DNA of 49,539 bases from Ruminococcus sp. UBA3280 (GTDB lineage: Bacteria; Bacillota; Clostridia; Oscillospirales; Ruminococcaceae): assembly GCA_002362175.1 (NCBI GenBank), contig DETU01000069.1:1-49539 (forward strand), given 5' to 3'. The notes below the pieces were generated by a model. It was not told the origin of the DNA, did not search any database, and worked only from the letters and a program-made list of their open reading frames with translations. This document shows, piece after piece, positions 1 to 8,461 of this stretch. The translations under genes and the position numbers were made by a program. Position 1 is the first letter of the stretch. Each line of letters opens with the position of its first letter.

Positions 1-66
1 GGAAGGATTTGAACCCTCGAAATGACGGAGTCAGAGTCCGTTGCCTTACCGCTTGGCGACACCCCA
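1..66 (-). tRNA. tRNA-Gln (CTG), 3' end cut off by the window edge
   Basis: The reverse complement begins with the acceptor strand TGGGGTG, followed by a D-arm, an anticodon stem ACGGA/TCCGT around the seven-base loop CTCTGAC (anticodon CTG, plus-strand 32-34) and a T-arm containing GGTTCAAATCC. The 3' acceptor strand and CCA lie outside the window. The CTG anticodon reads CAG glutamine codons. A consensus promoter lies just upstream at 103-131. The fold is clear by eye; only the 3' end is missing. Confidence 0.95.
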
Positions 67-102
67 GTGTTTTATTTATACTGTATTTGTTTCAGCTTTT
101 AT

Positions 103-131
103 ATTATAGCACGTCTTTTTTGAAATGTCAA
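103..131 (-). promoter_or_regulatory. sigma-A promoter of tRNA-Gln
   Basis: On the minus strand a perfect TTGACA (126-131) and a perfect TATAAT (103-108) are separated by exactly 17 bp. It points into tRNA-Gln, giving a leader of about 30 nt. Confidence 0.9.
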
Positions 132-172
132 TAGGTTTGGAAATATTTTTTTATTTTAATTATTATATAATC

Positions 173-201
173 TTGAAAAATAAAATGAATCATTATATAA
201 T
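173..201 (+). promoter_or_regulatory. sigma-A promoter of the lipid kinase gene
   Basis: TTGAAA (173-178) and TATAAT (196-201) with a 17 bp spacer sit directly upstream of a strong ribosome binding site (AGGAGG near 209) and the ATG at 223. It is divergent from the tRNA-Gln promoter. Confidence 0.8.
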
Positions 202-222
202 AATATCAGGAGGATTTTATTT

Positions 223-1179
223 ATGACAAAAATGTATCTTATAGTTAATCTTGTTGCCGGAAAAGCCATGATAAAAGAATATCTCGGCGATATAATAAAT
301 GAATTTACAAAAAATGGATATGAGGTTACCGTACACCCCACACAAAGCAGTGAAGACGCTGCTGAATCTGCTAACTATGCGTGTGAAAACAATTATGATA
401 TTCTTGTATGTGCAGGAGGAGACGGCACTTTAAGTCAGTGTCTGCAAGGTATAATGAAAAGCAACAGGAAAATTCCTATAGGCTATATTCCTGCCGGTTC
501 AACAAATGACTTTGCAAAAAGTCTTGATATTCCGAAAGGAACTATGGAAGCTGTACAATGGATTATAAACGGACACCCTGCCGACTGTGACGTAGGTTGT
601 TTCAATGATTCATATTTTATGTATATAGCAGCATTCGGAGCTTTTACAAATATAACATACGAAACTCCCCAGCAAATAAAAAATATACTTGGTCATGCCG
701 CCTATATTCTCAACGGACTTATGCAGATTACAAATATACGTTCAAAGCGTATGAGAATCGAATACAACGACAACGTAATTGAAGATGATTTTATTTTTGG
801 TATGGTCACAAATACCGCATCTGTTGCGGGACTGCTTTCAATGAATGACTTTATGCTTGACGACGGAATTTTTGAAGTTATCCTTATAAAAAAGCCTGCG
901 AATCTCGTACAGCTACAGCGTATAGTACACTCACTTCTAAACATAAAGGAAGAAATAGACAGGGATTATATAAAATTTTTCCGTACTGATAAAATAAAAT
1001 TTACCTGTCTCGATGAAGAACCTGCAACATGGACACGGGACGGCGAATATGGCGGTGACGCAATGAAGTGCGTTATTTCAAACAATCAGAAAGCAGTTTC
1101 CTTTATGATATGCGACTGTGATGAAACGAAATTTTCCCGTGATGAAGTAATCAATTTTGAAATTTCAGATGATAAATAA
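223..1179 (+). CDS. Diacylglycerol/lipid kinase family protein (YegS/DgkB type)
   Basis: Predicted cytosolic, ATP-dependent lipid kinase of 318 residues, the usual length for this family. The nucleotide-binding signature GGDGT is at residues 65-69, and a second family motif, GSTNDFA, at about 92-98. The N-terminal strand reads V-N-L-V-A-G-K where the family normally has N-P-x-A-G-K, a small deviation. The family phosphorylates diacylglycerol, or a related lipid, to phosphatidate and so recycles lipid left over from polymer synthesis; the substrate cannot be read from sequence. AGGAGG lies 8 bp before the ATG. It has its own promoter and is the first gene of the plus-strand block. Confidence 0.9.
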   Translation: MTKMYLIVNLVAGKAMIKEYLGDIINEFTKNGYEVTVHPTQSSEDAAESANYACENNYDILVCAGGDGTLSQCLQGIMKSNRKIPIGYIPAGSTNDFAKSLDIPKGTMEAVQWIINGHPADCDVGCFNDSYFMYIAAFGAFTNITYETPQQIKNILGHAAYILNGLMQITNIRSKRMRIEYNDNVIEDDFIFGMVTNTASVAGLLSMNDFMLDDGIFEVILIKKPANLVQLQRIVHSLLNIKEEIDRDYIKFFRTDKIKFTCLDEEPATWTRDGEYGGDAMKCVISNNQKAVSFMICDCDETKFSRDEVINFEISDDK

Positions 1180-1248
1180 AAAAATCTGTCCTTTTCTGAT
1201 GTAATTCAGCGAATGTATTAATATAACTATGAAAGAAAGGAAAAACAT

Positions 1249-2925
1249 ATGAAACTGAACAGAAAATTAAAAATATGTGCGTTTACAACCGCACTAAGCA
1301 TTATGTCTGCTGTTCCTTTAGCTGTATATGCCGAAGATACCGCACATTCAGAATGGTTCACAGACGAAAGCGGACGCATTTTCTATTACGACACAGACGG
1401 TAATTACCTTACAGGCGTACAGAAAATTGACGGTGAAAAATATCTTTTCTCCGCAAACGGCGTACTTAAAACAGGCTGGAGAACAATTGACGGGCAAAGA
1501 AAATATTTCGATGCAAAGACGGGAAAATCCCTGTCAGGCTGGATTGAATACTGCGGAAAAAAATACTATATAGATACGGAAAACGGTAAAATCACGGGAT
1601 ATTTCAAAGAAAACGACGGTGACGCATATATTCTTTCCGAAAAAGGTTCTGCCATTACAGAAGAAGGATTTGCGGAAGTGGGTGAAGATACCTATTATGT
1701 AAATTCTGACGGAAATGTTCAGACAGGTGAGGTTATAACAGACGACGGCACATATTTTTTTGCAGATGACGGAAAAATGTCAACAGGAATTGTCAGCAAC
1801 GGCGAAAATGAAAGCTTTATATTCGGCAAAGACGGCAAAAAACTTACGGGCTGGCAGGATTATGAAGAAAACAGATATTATCTCGGTGACGACGGAAAAA
1901 TGTTATTTGGTTGGCAGACTATAGACGAAAATCAATATTATTTCTCCGAAAACGGTGCAATGGCTTCGGGAATTACCGAAATAGACGGAAACAGCTATTA
2001 TTTTGACAGTAACGGTATTATGCTTAAAGGCTGGCAGGTAATTGATGGAAATACATATTATCTTTCCAGTGAAGGCACTATGTCAAAAGGAAAAATCACA
2101 ATTGAAGGCAACAAATACTTTTTCTCGTCAGACGGCATTATGATGACAGGCTGGGTTGAGGACGGTGAACAGAAATATTACTGCGACAGTGAGGGAAAAA
2201 TGCTCTCCGGCTGGCAGAATATTGATGATAAGGAATATTATTTCTCGGAGGACTGTTCTCTTGTCCACGGTCTTATAACAATAGCAGACGACGGTACTTA
2301 TTTTTTGGGTGACGACGGCTCAAAACAGACAGGCTGGATAATTGTAAATTCTCATCAGTGTTACTTCAATACCGAAAACGGAAAAATGGTATTCGGCTGG
2401 CAGACCATAGACGGCGACGAATATTTTTTCAATGATTACGGAATAATGGAAACAAATACTACTATTGACGGTAAAACTCTTGGTGCAGACGGAAAAGTTC
2501 AGCCACTTTCAGCCGTACAGCAGAGAGCAAATGCCGTAATTGCACGAATAGGCACAAGCACACAGGCAATCTTCAATTTTGTAGTAAACAACAACAGATA
2601 CAGCCATATGGAAGAAACAAAGTCGCAGGCACAAATTGAAGCTATAGGCTGGTCGTATTTCGCAAACTATGCTTTTGACAACCGCTTTATAGTATGCTAT
2701 TATTATGCCGCTATCACAGACTTGCTTTACAAACAGGCAGGATATGAGGCAAGAATAGTTCACGGAACAGGTACAGGCACGGGCGAACACTATTGGAATG
2801 AAATTAAAATCAACGGCAACTGGACGTGTATAGATACCTGCAACGGATTCTTTCAGGTAAGCTTCAGTTTCCTGCAGACTAAAAATTACACTTTCTATAA
2901 TTACGTTTATCCGACATACAATTAA
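1249..2925 (+). CDS. Secreted cell-wall-binding-repeat protein with C-terminal transglutaminase-like domain
   Basis: A 558-residue exported protein. It has a signal peptide (residues 1 to about 28, ending A-V-Y-A), then about 20 copies of a roughly 20-residue aromatic repeat with the pattern G-W-Q-x-I-D-x-x-x-Y-Y-F. These are typical of choline/glucan-binding (CW_binding) repeats and span residues 35-425. The last 130 residues look like a transglutaminase-like fold, with candidate catalytic triad Cys483 (in I-V-C-Y-Y-Y), His514 (in G-E-H-Y-W-N) and Asp529 (in C-I-D-T-C). Such domains are usually thiol proteases or protein cross-linkers. I infer a wall-anchored thiol enzyme. There is no dockerin, so attachment differs from the cellulosomal proteins. 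A lipoprotein gene starts 43 bp downstream. Confidence 0.85.
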   Translation: MKLNRKLKICAFTTALSIMSAVPLAVYAEDTAHSEWFTDESGRIFYYDTDGNYLTGVQKIDGEKYLFSANGVLKTGWRTIDGQRKYFDAKTGKSLSGWIEYCGKKYYIDTENGKITGYFKENDGDAYILSEKGSAITEEGFAEVGEDTYYVNSDGNVQTGEVITDDGTYFFADDGKMSTGIVSNGENESFIFGKDGKKLTGWQDYEENRYYLGDDGKMLFGWQTIDENQYYFSENGAMASGITEIDGNSYYFDSNGIMLKGWQVIDGNTYYLSSEGTMSKGKITIEGNKYFFSSDGIMMTGWVEDGEQKYYCDSEGKMLSGWQNIDDKEYYFSEDCSLVHGLITIADDGTYFLGDDGSKQTGWIIVNSHQCYFNTENGKMVFGWQTIDGDEYFFNDYGIMETNTTIDGKTLGADGKVQPLSAVQQRANAVIARIGTSTQAIFNFVVNNNRYSHMEETKSQAQIEAIGWSYFANYAFDNRFIVCYYYAAITDLLYKQAGYEARIVHGTGTGTGEHYWNEIKINGNWTCIDTCNGFFQVSFSFLQTKNYTFYNYVYPTYN

Positions 2926-2968
2926 AGATAATTTCATTTTTAAATTTGAATAACGGAGGAAAAATATT

Positions 2969-3811
2969 ATGAATTCAAAGGCTTTATTAATGGCAACCGC
3001 CGCACTTCTTGCACTTTCAGCAGTTTCATGCGGAAAAGATGACACGGAAGAATCTTCTGTAAGCATTTCACTTAGTGAAGAAAAAACAACGGAAGTTTCA
3101 ACGGAAGAATCATCAGAAGAAACCACATCATTAACAACAACAGAAACAACAACATCATCTACAAATGAAAACGGTACAGCAACAACTGATGCTTCAACAG
3201 ATACAACTACCACAACGACAACAACTTCTGTTGTACAGTCCGAAGAAACTACCCAGCAGGAAGTTAATGAACAGTCCGATAATAACAACAATGATGATAA
3301 TAACGACAATCAGGACAATCAAGACAACAACCAGCAGGACAACAATAATCAACAGGATAACAACAACAATAATAATGACAACAACGGCGACAACGGAAAC
3401 AACAGTCAGCCTGACGAACCACAGCAGAAAGAAGTAAAATTCAATATTGACCACCTGTTAAGTGATGCTAAAGACCTGATTTCAAACCTCGGCACTCCTG
3501 TTTATGAGGGGGGCGGTGCTGCTTGTCTCACAAACGGACATGATGATAAAATTTACCAGTATGACGGACTTGAAATACAGTGTTATGTTGACGGCGACAA
3601 AGAATATATATTCCAGATTAACATAACAGGCGGTGATTATCAGACCGACAAGGGAATTAAAATCGGAAGTACACGTGCGGAAGTTGAATCAGCTTACGGT
3701 ACAGGCACGGAAAGCGGAAACATGATTATTTACAGCTCAGGCGATAATGAAATGGACATACAGTATAACGGCGATAATGTTGTTTCAATTTTCTTCTACA
3801 CTCCCGTATAA
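2969..3811 (+). CDS. Lipoprotein with Thr/Glu and Asn/Asp/Gln-rich spacer
   Basis: A 280-residue protein with a lipoprotein signal peptide (lipobox A-V-S-C, Cys21), so it should sit on the outer face of the membrane. A long low-complexity spacer follows: Thr/Glu/Ser-rich (about residues 25-95), then Asn/Asp/Gln-rich (about 95-153). The C-terminal globular part (about 155-280) contains G-I-K-I-G-S-T-R-A-E-V-E-S-A-Y-G, a pattern common in small Firmicutes lipoproteins with a BamE-like fold. Function is unknown. It lies 17 bp before the MBOAT gene and may share its transcript. The spacer probably lifts the C-terminal domain through the cell wall. Confidence 0.85.
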   Translation: MNSKALLMATAALLALSAVSCGKDDTEESSVSISLSEEKTTEVSTEESSEETTSLTTTETTTSSTNENGTATTDASTDTTTTTTTTSVVQSEETTQQEVNEQSDNNNNDDNNDNQDNQDNNQQDNNNQQDNNNNNNDNNGDNGNNSQPDEPQQKEVKFNIDHLLSDAKDLISNLGTPVYEGGGAACLTNGHDDKIYQYDGLEIQCYVDGDKEYIFQINITGGDYQTDKGIKIGSTRAEVESAYGTGTESGNMIIYSSGDNEMDIQYNGDNVVSIFFYTPV

Positions 3812-3828
3812 GAAAGGGGGAACTGTTT

Positions 3829-5235
3829 TTGGTATTCAGCAGTCCCGTATTTCTTTTTATATTCTTAACGTCGGTATATATACTTTACCGTATAATACCG
3901 ACCGTTACGGCTAAAAACATTCTCCTGCTTGTTTTCAGCATAGCTTTCTATACCTACGGAGAACCAAAAGCAATAGTTCTGATGATAATTTCCATCATCA
4001 TGAACTATGTTTTTGGACTTTCCATGAAAGAAACCAACAAATCACGAAAAACAGTTCTTGTGATAAGCATTGCATCAAATCTTCTTATGCTCGGCATTTT
4101 CAAATATGCGGGATTTGGTGCGGAAATGCTTGACCGTCTGCCGTTCCTCAGTATGAGCATACCAAATATTGCCCTTCCTATCGGCATATCATTCTATACG
4201 TTTCAGGCAATGTCATATGTAATTGACGCTTACAAAGAACCGAAATACATTCAGAAAAGTCTTTACAGGCTTGCCCTTTATATAACGTTTTTTCCTCAGC
4301 TTGTGGCAGGTCCTATTGTCAAGTACTATGATTTTGCCGACCAGATTGACAACAGAAAAACTACACCCGAAAAAACCGCACAGGGTATAAGAAGATTTAT
4401 AACAGGTCTTTCAAAAAAATTACTTATCGCCAACACAATGGCTATAACCGCGGATTTTGTATACGGACTTGAAACAGACAGGCTTACTTTTCCGCTTGCA
4501 TGGCTTGGTGCGGTTTCCTATATGTTGCAGATTTACTTTGATTTCAGCGGTTACAGTGACATGGCTATAGGACTTGGTTCAATGTTCGGATTTGATTTCA
4601 GGGAAAACTTCAATTATCCGTACATCTCGGGAAGTATGCAGGAATTCTGGAGAAGATGGCACATATCCGTTTCAACATGGTTTAAGGAGTATCTTTACAT
4701 ACCATTAGGCGGAAACAGAAAAGGTAAAATCCGTACTGCATTTAACAAGCTTTTTGTTTTTTTCTGTACGGGACTATGGCACGGTGCAAGTCTCAATTTC
4801 ATAGTGTGGGGACTTATAAACGGTGCTTTCATGATGGTTGAATCATATAAAATCATAAACACAGAAAAATGGTTCAAACCGTTCAGGCATATTTACACAC
4901 TTTTAGTAACCGTTACGGCATTTGTATTTTTCAGGGCAGACAATATCTCATCGGCGTGCCGTTTCATAGGAAAGATGTTTAGTCCTTCACATAGCAATGC
5001 CGAAAGTACGGCAATGTTCCTGCAACAGCTTACTCCGATGTACATTATAATGTTTGTGCTTGCGTGTATATTCTCAATGCCCGTATGGCAGACAGCAGGA
5101 AGAAAAATAACATCACAGAAAATACTTTCAGCAGGTGAAGTATGCTCTTACGCAGTATCACTTCTGCTTCTGATTGCCTGTATACTTACACTTTCATCTG
5201 CTTCATACAATCCGTTTATTTATTTCAGATTTTAA
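3829..5235 (+). CDS. MBOAT-family O-acyltransferase (AlgI/DltB type)
   Basis: A 468-residue multi-pass membrane protein that moves acyl groups, usually acetyl, across the membrane onto an extracellular polymer. Family signatures are the R-R-W-H-I-S block followed by Y-I-P-L-G-G-N, and the invariant His318 in L-W-H-G-A. The likely start is TTG at 3829, 8 bp after AGAAAGGGGG; no better ATG is available. The next gene begins 11 bp downstream and encodes the DHHW partner expected for such systems (AlgI with AlgJ/AlgX in alginate acetylation). The acceptor polymer is not known; a wall or capsular polysaccharide is the most likely inference. Confidence 0.9.
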   Translation: MVFSSPVFLFIFLTSVYILYRIIPTVTAKNILLLVFSIAFYTYGEPKAIVLMIISIIMNYVFGLSMKETNKSRKTVLVISIASNLLMLGIFKYAGFGAEMLDRLPFLSMSIPNIALPIGISFYTFQAMSYVIDAYKEPKYIQKSLYRLALYITFFPQLVAGPIVKYYDFADQIDNRKTTPEKTAQGIRRFITGLSKKLLIANTMAITADFVYGLETDRLTFPLAWLGAVSYMLQIYFDFSGYSDMAIGLGSMFGFDFRENFNYPYISGSMQEFWRRWHISVSTWFKEYLYIPLGGNRKGKIRTAFNKLFVFFCTGLWHGASLNFIVWGLINGAFMMVESYKIINTEKWFKPFRHIYTLLVTVTAFVFFRADNISSACRFIGKMFSPSHSNAESTAMFLQQLTPMYIIMFVLACIFSMPVWQTAGRKITSQKILSAGEVCSYAVSLLLLIACILTLSSASYNPFIYFRF

Positions 5236-5246
5236 CGGAGGTATCT

Positions 5247-6641
5247 ATGAACAAGAATACATTATATAAAATTTATTCGGCTGTATTTATAGGAATATGT
5301 CTTGTACCGTCGGTATTCATGCCGTTTGTAAAGTCTGATGATTCAGGCGAAAAACGCCGTCTTTCAGTCACTCCGAAAATAAAAACCGACGACGGTAAAC
5401 TTAATTTTGAATATTTCGACGAATTTGAAACCTACTTTTCAGAACACTTTGCTTTCCGTCAACAGCTTGTTACTCTTGACGGAAAACTAAAATCAACCGT
5501 TCTGAGAACTTCCCCGAACAAAGACGTAATCATAGGAAAAGACGGCTGGCTTTATTATGGTGAAACAGTAAACGACTTTCTTAATACAGATACTTTGAGT
5601 GAGAGAGGAATAAACAATATAAAAAACAACCTCGAAATGATGAACGAGTACTGTAAACAGAACAATGCACAGTTTATATTTACGATAGCACCTAATAAAA
5701 ATTCTGTTTATCCCGAGTATATGCCATTCAACTACTCCCCTACCGAAAACAAGGACAATTACGAAAAACTTTCCGAAAGCTTTGAAGAAGATTTCCCCTA
5801 CTGTGATATGAAAGAAGTTATTCTGAATACAGATTCAAACATTCCTCTTTATCACAAAAAAGATACCCATTGGAATAATCTCGGAGCTTATGCAGGTCAT
5901 GCACGTCTTATGGAAATGCTCGGCAGGGAAAAATGTCCGTTTGGAAACTGGACAGTCAGAAACGACCACAAGGGAGATTTGGCAGATATGATTTATCCGT
6001 CCGAAAAACCCGACGATACACAGATATACAGTGATTACGAATACAAATACCAGTATCTCGGACGTTTCATGGCTTTTGACGATATGTCAATAAAAACTTT
6101 CTGTGAAGGCAAAAACGGAAACCTGCTGATGTACCGTGATTCATACGGAGAGGCTATAATTCCGTTTATTGCCGAATGTTTCGGCTCGGCTGAATTTACA
6201 AGAACAGTCCCCTACAGAATGGACGGAATAGGCGAAAACGGAACTGATACGGTAATACTTGAAATTGTTGAAAGAAATATACCCGATTTGCAGAAATATG
6301 CCCCTCTTATGTCCGCACCCGTTGCCGAAAATTTAAGTATCAAAACTCTGGAAGTGTGCGACGATTTAACCGTAAAATATGAAGAAAGCGGAAATTATAC
6401 CCATATATTCGGAGAACTCGGAAAAGACTTTTTTACAGGCAACAACACGAAAATATTTGCAACTGCAAACGGTGTTACCTACAGGGCTTTCAATGCCTTT
6501 GAGGATAAACTTCTTGAACGTGAGGGCGAAACAAGCGACAACGGTTTTTCACTTTATATTCCTAAAGATTCAGGCGTAAATCCCGAAAACATAACCGTTA
6601 TAGCTGTAAACGACGACGGCAGTGCAGTTTCATCACAATAG
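5247..6641 (+). CDS. DHHW-family protein, AlgJ/AlgX-like O-acetylation partner
   Basis: A 464-residue exported or membrane-anchored protein. An N-terminal hydrophobic segment (about residues 7-27) is followed by an SGNH-like ectodomain. Family features include G-K-D-G-W-L-Y-Y near residue 90 and D-T-H-W-N-N-L-G-A-Y, the aspartate/histidine motif of the AlgJ/AlgX group. I place the start at the ATG at 5247, preceded by ACGGAGGT; the reading frame stays open further upstream but only inside the MBOAT gene. These proteins receive acyl groups delivered by the MBOAT partner and place them on the polymer. Tight spacing to both neighbours supports one operon. Confidence 0.85.
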   Translation: MNKNTLYKIYSAVFIGICLVPSVFMPFVKSDDSGEKRRLSVTPKIKTDDGKLNFEYFDEFETYFSEHFAFRQQLVTLDGKLKSTVLRTSPNKDVIIGKDGWLYYGETVNDFLNTDTLSERGINNIKNNLEMMNEYCKQNNAQFIFTIAPNKNSVYPEYMPFNYSPTENKDNYEKLSESFEEDFPYCDMKEVILNTDSNIPLYHKKDTHWNNLGAYAGHARLMEMLGREKCPFGNWTVRNDHKGDLADMIYPSEKPDDTQIYSDYEYKYQYLGRFMAFDDMSIKTFCEGKNGNLLMYRDSYGEAIIPFIAECFGSAEFTRTVPYRMDGIGENGTDTVILEIVERNIPDLQKYAPLMSAPVAENLSIKTLEVCDDLTVKYEESGNYTHIFGELGKDFFTGNNTKIFATANGVTYRAFNAFEDKLLEREGETSDNGFSLYIPKDSGVNPENITVIAVNDDGSAVSSQ

Positions 6642-6663
6642 AAAATAAAGAAAGGAATTTTTT

Positions 6664-8304
6664 ATGAAAAAATCAGGAATAATGGCTGTTCTTTCAGCTC
6701 TTGCATTGTCTGCAATTACAATTTTGTCTCCGATAGAAAATGTATTTGCAGAAAATATTACTCCTGTCTATGAGGACTTCAACGCAAACGATGTAAACGG
6801 AAAAATAACTGTTGAAATTCCGGAAAAAGCTTCTGCGGAAATAAAAATAAACTTTACTTCCCCCGAAGTAACAGACGAACCGTATTACAGCACAGAAGCA
6901 GACGGCGGTAACTCCTGTTCATTCGATATTGAGGGCAGAGATACCACTGACGACGATTACCGTAATTATACCCTTAGTGTTGCTGTTACAGGCGGAGATT
7001 ACAATGATACAACCGTTTATACAGATACATTCACAGTACCCGACGGCAATGACAATCCCGACAGTTTCATGAATATGACATATACTTTCACTATAGATGA
7101 CAAATCCACAGGAAATAAATGGGATATTTCGTCTGAAACAAAAACACAGAAAAATATTGCACTTCACATGAATCATTACCTTAAAGGAGACGTAAACGGC
7201 GATAATCTGATTGATGCAGTTGATGCCACACAGATTCAGCAGTACTATGCAAAACTTTCCGCAGGCGGTGAAGTTACTTTAAATGAAAGACAACTGCTTG
7301 CGGCAGATGTAAACAACGACGATTTAGTTGACGCAGTAGACGCTACACAGATTCAGCAGTACTATGCAAAGCTTTCTGCTGTCGGTACTGCCACATGGAT
7401 TAATACCGAAAATAAAACCACCACTTCTGCCCCCAAATCGACAACCACAACTACATCATCATCTTCTTCAACAAAAAAATCCACTACAACAACCAGCACG
7501 ACACCCAAAACATCTCCTTCAACATCTTCAAAGACAACAACAACTGTCACAACAACCGTTTCGTCAACCACTACAACAACCACTGCACCAATTACCTCAA
7601 CAACTACAAACATTGACTATTCATGGTACTCTGAAGCAGTTGAAAGCATGGCAGGAGTAGCTGATAATCTTCTGTACCATAACTATTATATCTATGATAT
7701 AAATGATGATGATGTATATGAACTTATAACGGAAACAGGTACTTGTGAGGCAGACCGAATTTATTCGATATACAGCATAAAAGACAATGAAATGATAGCT
7801 GTCAGCGACATCGGAGCAGGCAACAGTGTTCTTACCGAAAAGGACGGAAAACTTTACATAAACAAATGCCATATGAGCTATCAGTCCGTTGACTTAATCC
7901 GCTTTGACGGAAAAACAGTCTCAACAGAAAATGTATATGAAAAGGAACAGTCCGAAACCTATATAGAATACGGAACGGATATTCAGTCTTATGATTACAG
8001 TGATTTGTCAGTATTGAATAAATTACCTTATACTTATTACAATACAGATAAAGCAAGTTCAGACTTTTATTTCACTCAGAATCAAATCGCAAACGGCGGA
8101 ACAGTATCAACGGACGTAGGTCCTCTTAATCTCAGAACCGCTCCCGATTTAAACGCAAAGATACTTCTTGAAATGCCGAAAGATTCATTTATTCTTATTT
8201 ACGGAAATAATGAAGAATGGTACTATGTCAGCTATAAGGAAAACAACATCACTTATTATGGATATGCAAGCAGACAGTACATCACAGAATATGTTGATGA
8301 CTGA
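6664..8304 (+). CDS. Secreted dockerin protein with unknown domain and C-terminal SH3b domain
   Basis: A 546-residue protein. It has a signal peptide (1 to about 29), an N-terminal beta-rich domain (30-170), then a dockerin of two calcium-loop repeats (175-199 and 214-238), both reading D-A-V-D-A-T-Q-I-Q-Q-Y-Y-A-K-L-S. A Thr/Ser linker (about 250-315) follows, then a domain from 320 with the motif D-I-N-D-D-D-V-Y-E-L (345-354), and a bacterial SH3 domain (about 480-543). The dockerin should bind a cohesin. Its recognition segment resembles the CttA-like dockerin at the right edge of the window, so I infer docking to the ScaE-like anchor. The dockerin is internal, which is uncommon. It starts 22 bp after the DHHW gene, probably in one operon. 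Confidence 0.88.
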   Translation: MKKSGIMAVLSALALSAITILSPIENVFAENITPVYEDFNANDVNGKITVEIPEKASAEIKINFTSPEVTDEPYYSTEADGGNSCSFDIEGRDTTDDDYRNYTLSVAVTGGDYNDTTVYTDTFTVPDGNDNPDSFMNMTYTFTIDDKSTGNKWDISSETKTQKNIALHMNHYLKGDVNGDNLIDAVDATQIQQYYAKLSAGGEVTLNERQLLAADVNNDDLVDAVDATQIQQYYAKLSAVGTATWINTENKTTTSAPKSTTTTTSSSSSTKKSTTTTSTTPKTSPSTSSKTTTTVTTTVSSTTTTTTAPITSTTTNIDYSWYSEAVESMAGVADNLLYHNYYIYDINDDDVYELITETGTCEADRIYSIYSIKDNEMIAVSDIGAGNSVLTEKDGKLYINKCHMSYQSVDLIRFDGKTVSTENVYEKEQSETYIEYGTDIQSYDYSDLSVLNKLPYTYYNTDKASSDFYFTQNQIANGGTVSTDVGPLNLRTAPDLNAKILLEMPKDSFILIYGNNEEWYYVSYKENNITYYGYASRQYITEYVDD

Positions 8305-8372
8305 TAAAATATCAGCCGATATTTACCGTTTCATGTTAAAAACATTTTAAGGCAGAAAAATATAAAATTCAG

Positions 8373-8401
8373 TTGACGGAAAAAGAAAAAAATAGTATAA
8401 T
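8373..8401 (+). promoter_or_regulatory. sigma-A promoter of the lipoprotein PBP gene
   Basis: TTGACG (8373-8378) and TATAAT (8396-8401) with a 17 bp spacer, about 60 bp before the ATG at 8462. Confidence 0.85.
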
Positions 8402-8461
8402 AAAATAGTACTATCCATTAATATGATATACAAAGAAAGAAAGACAACAAAAGGCGGTAAT

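Noticed and set aside
8307..8325. Hairpin AAATATC/GATATTT after the dockerin/SH3 gene as a terminator
   Set aside because: It has no T run and an A/T-only stem; I could not support it as an intrinsic terminator.
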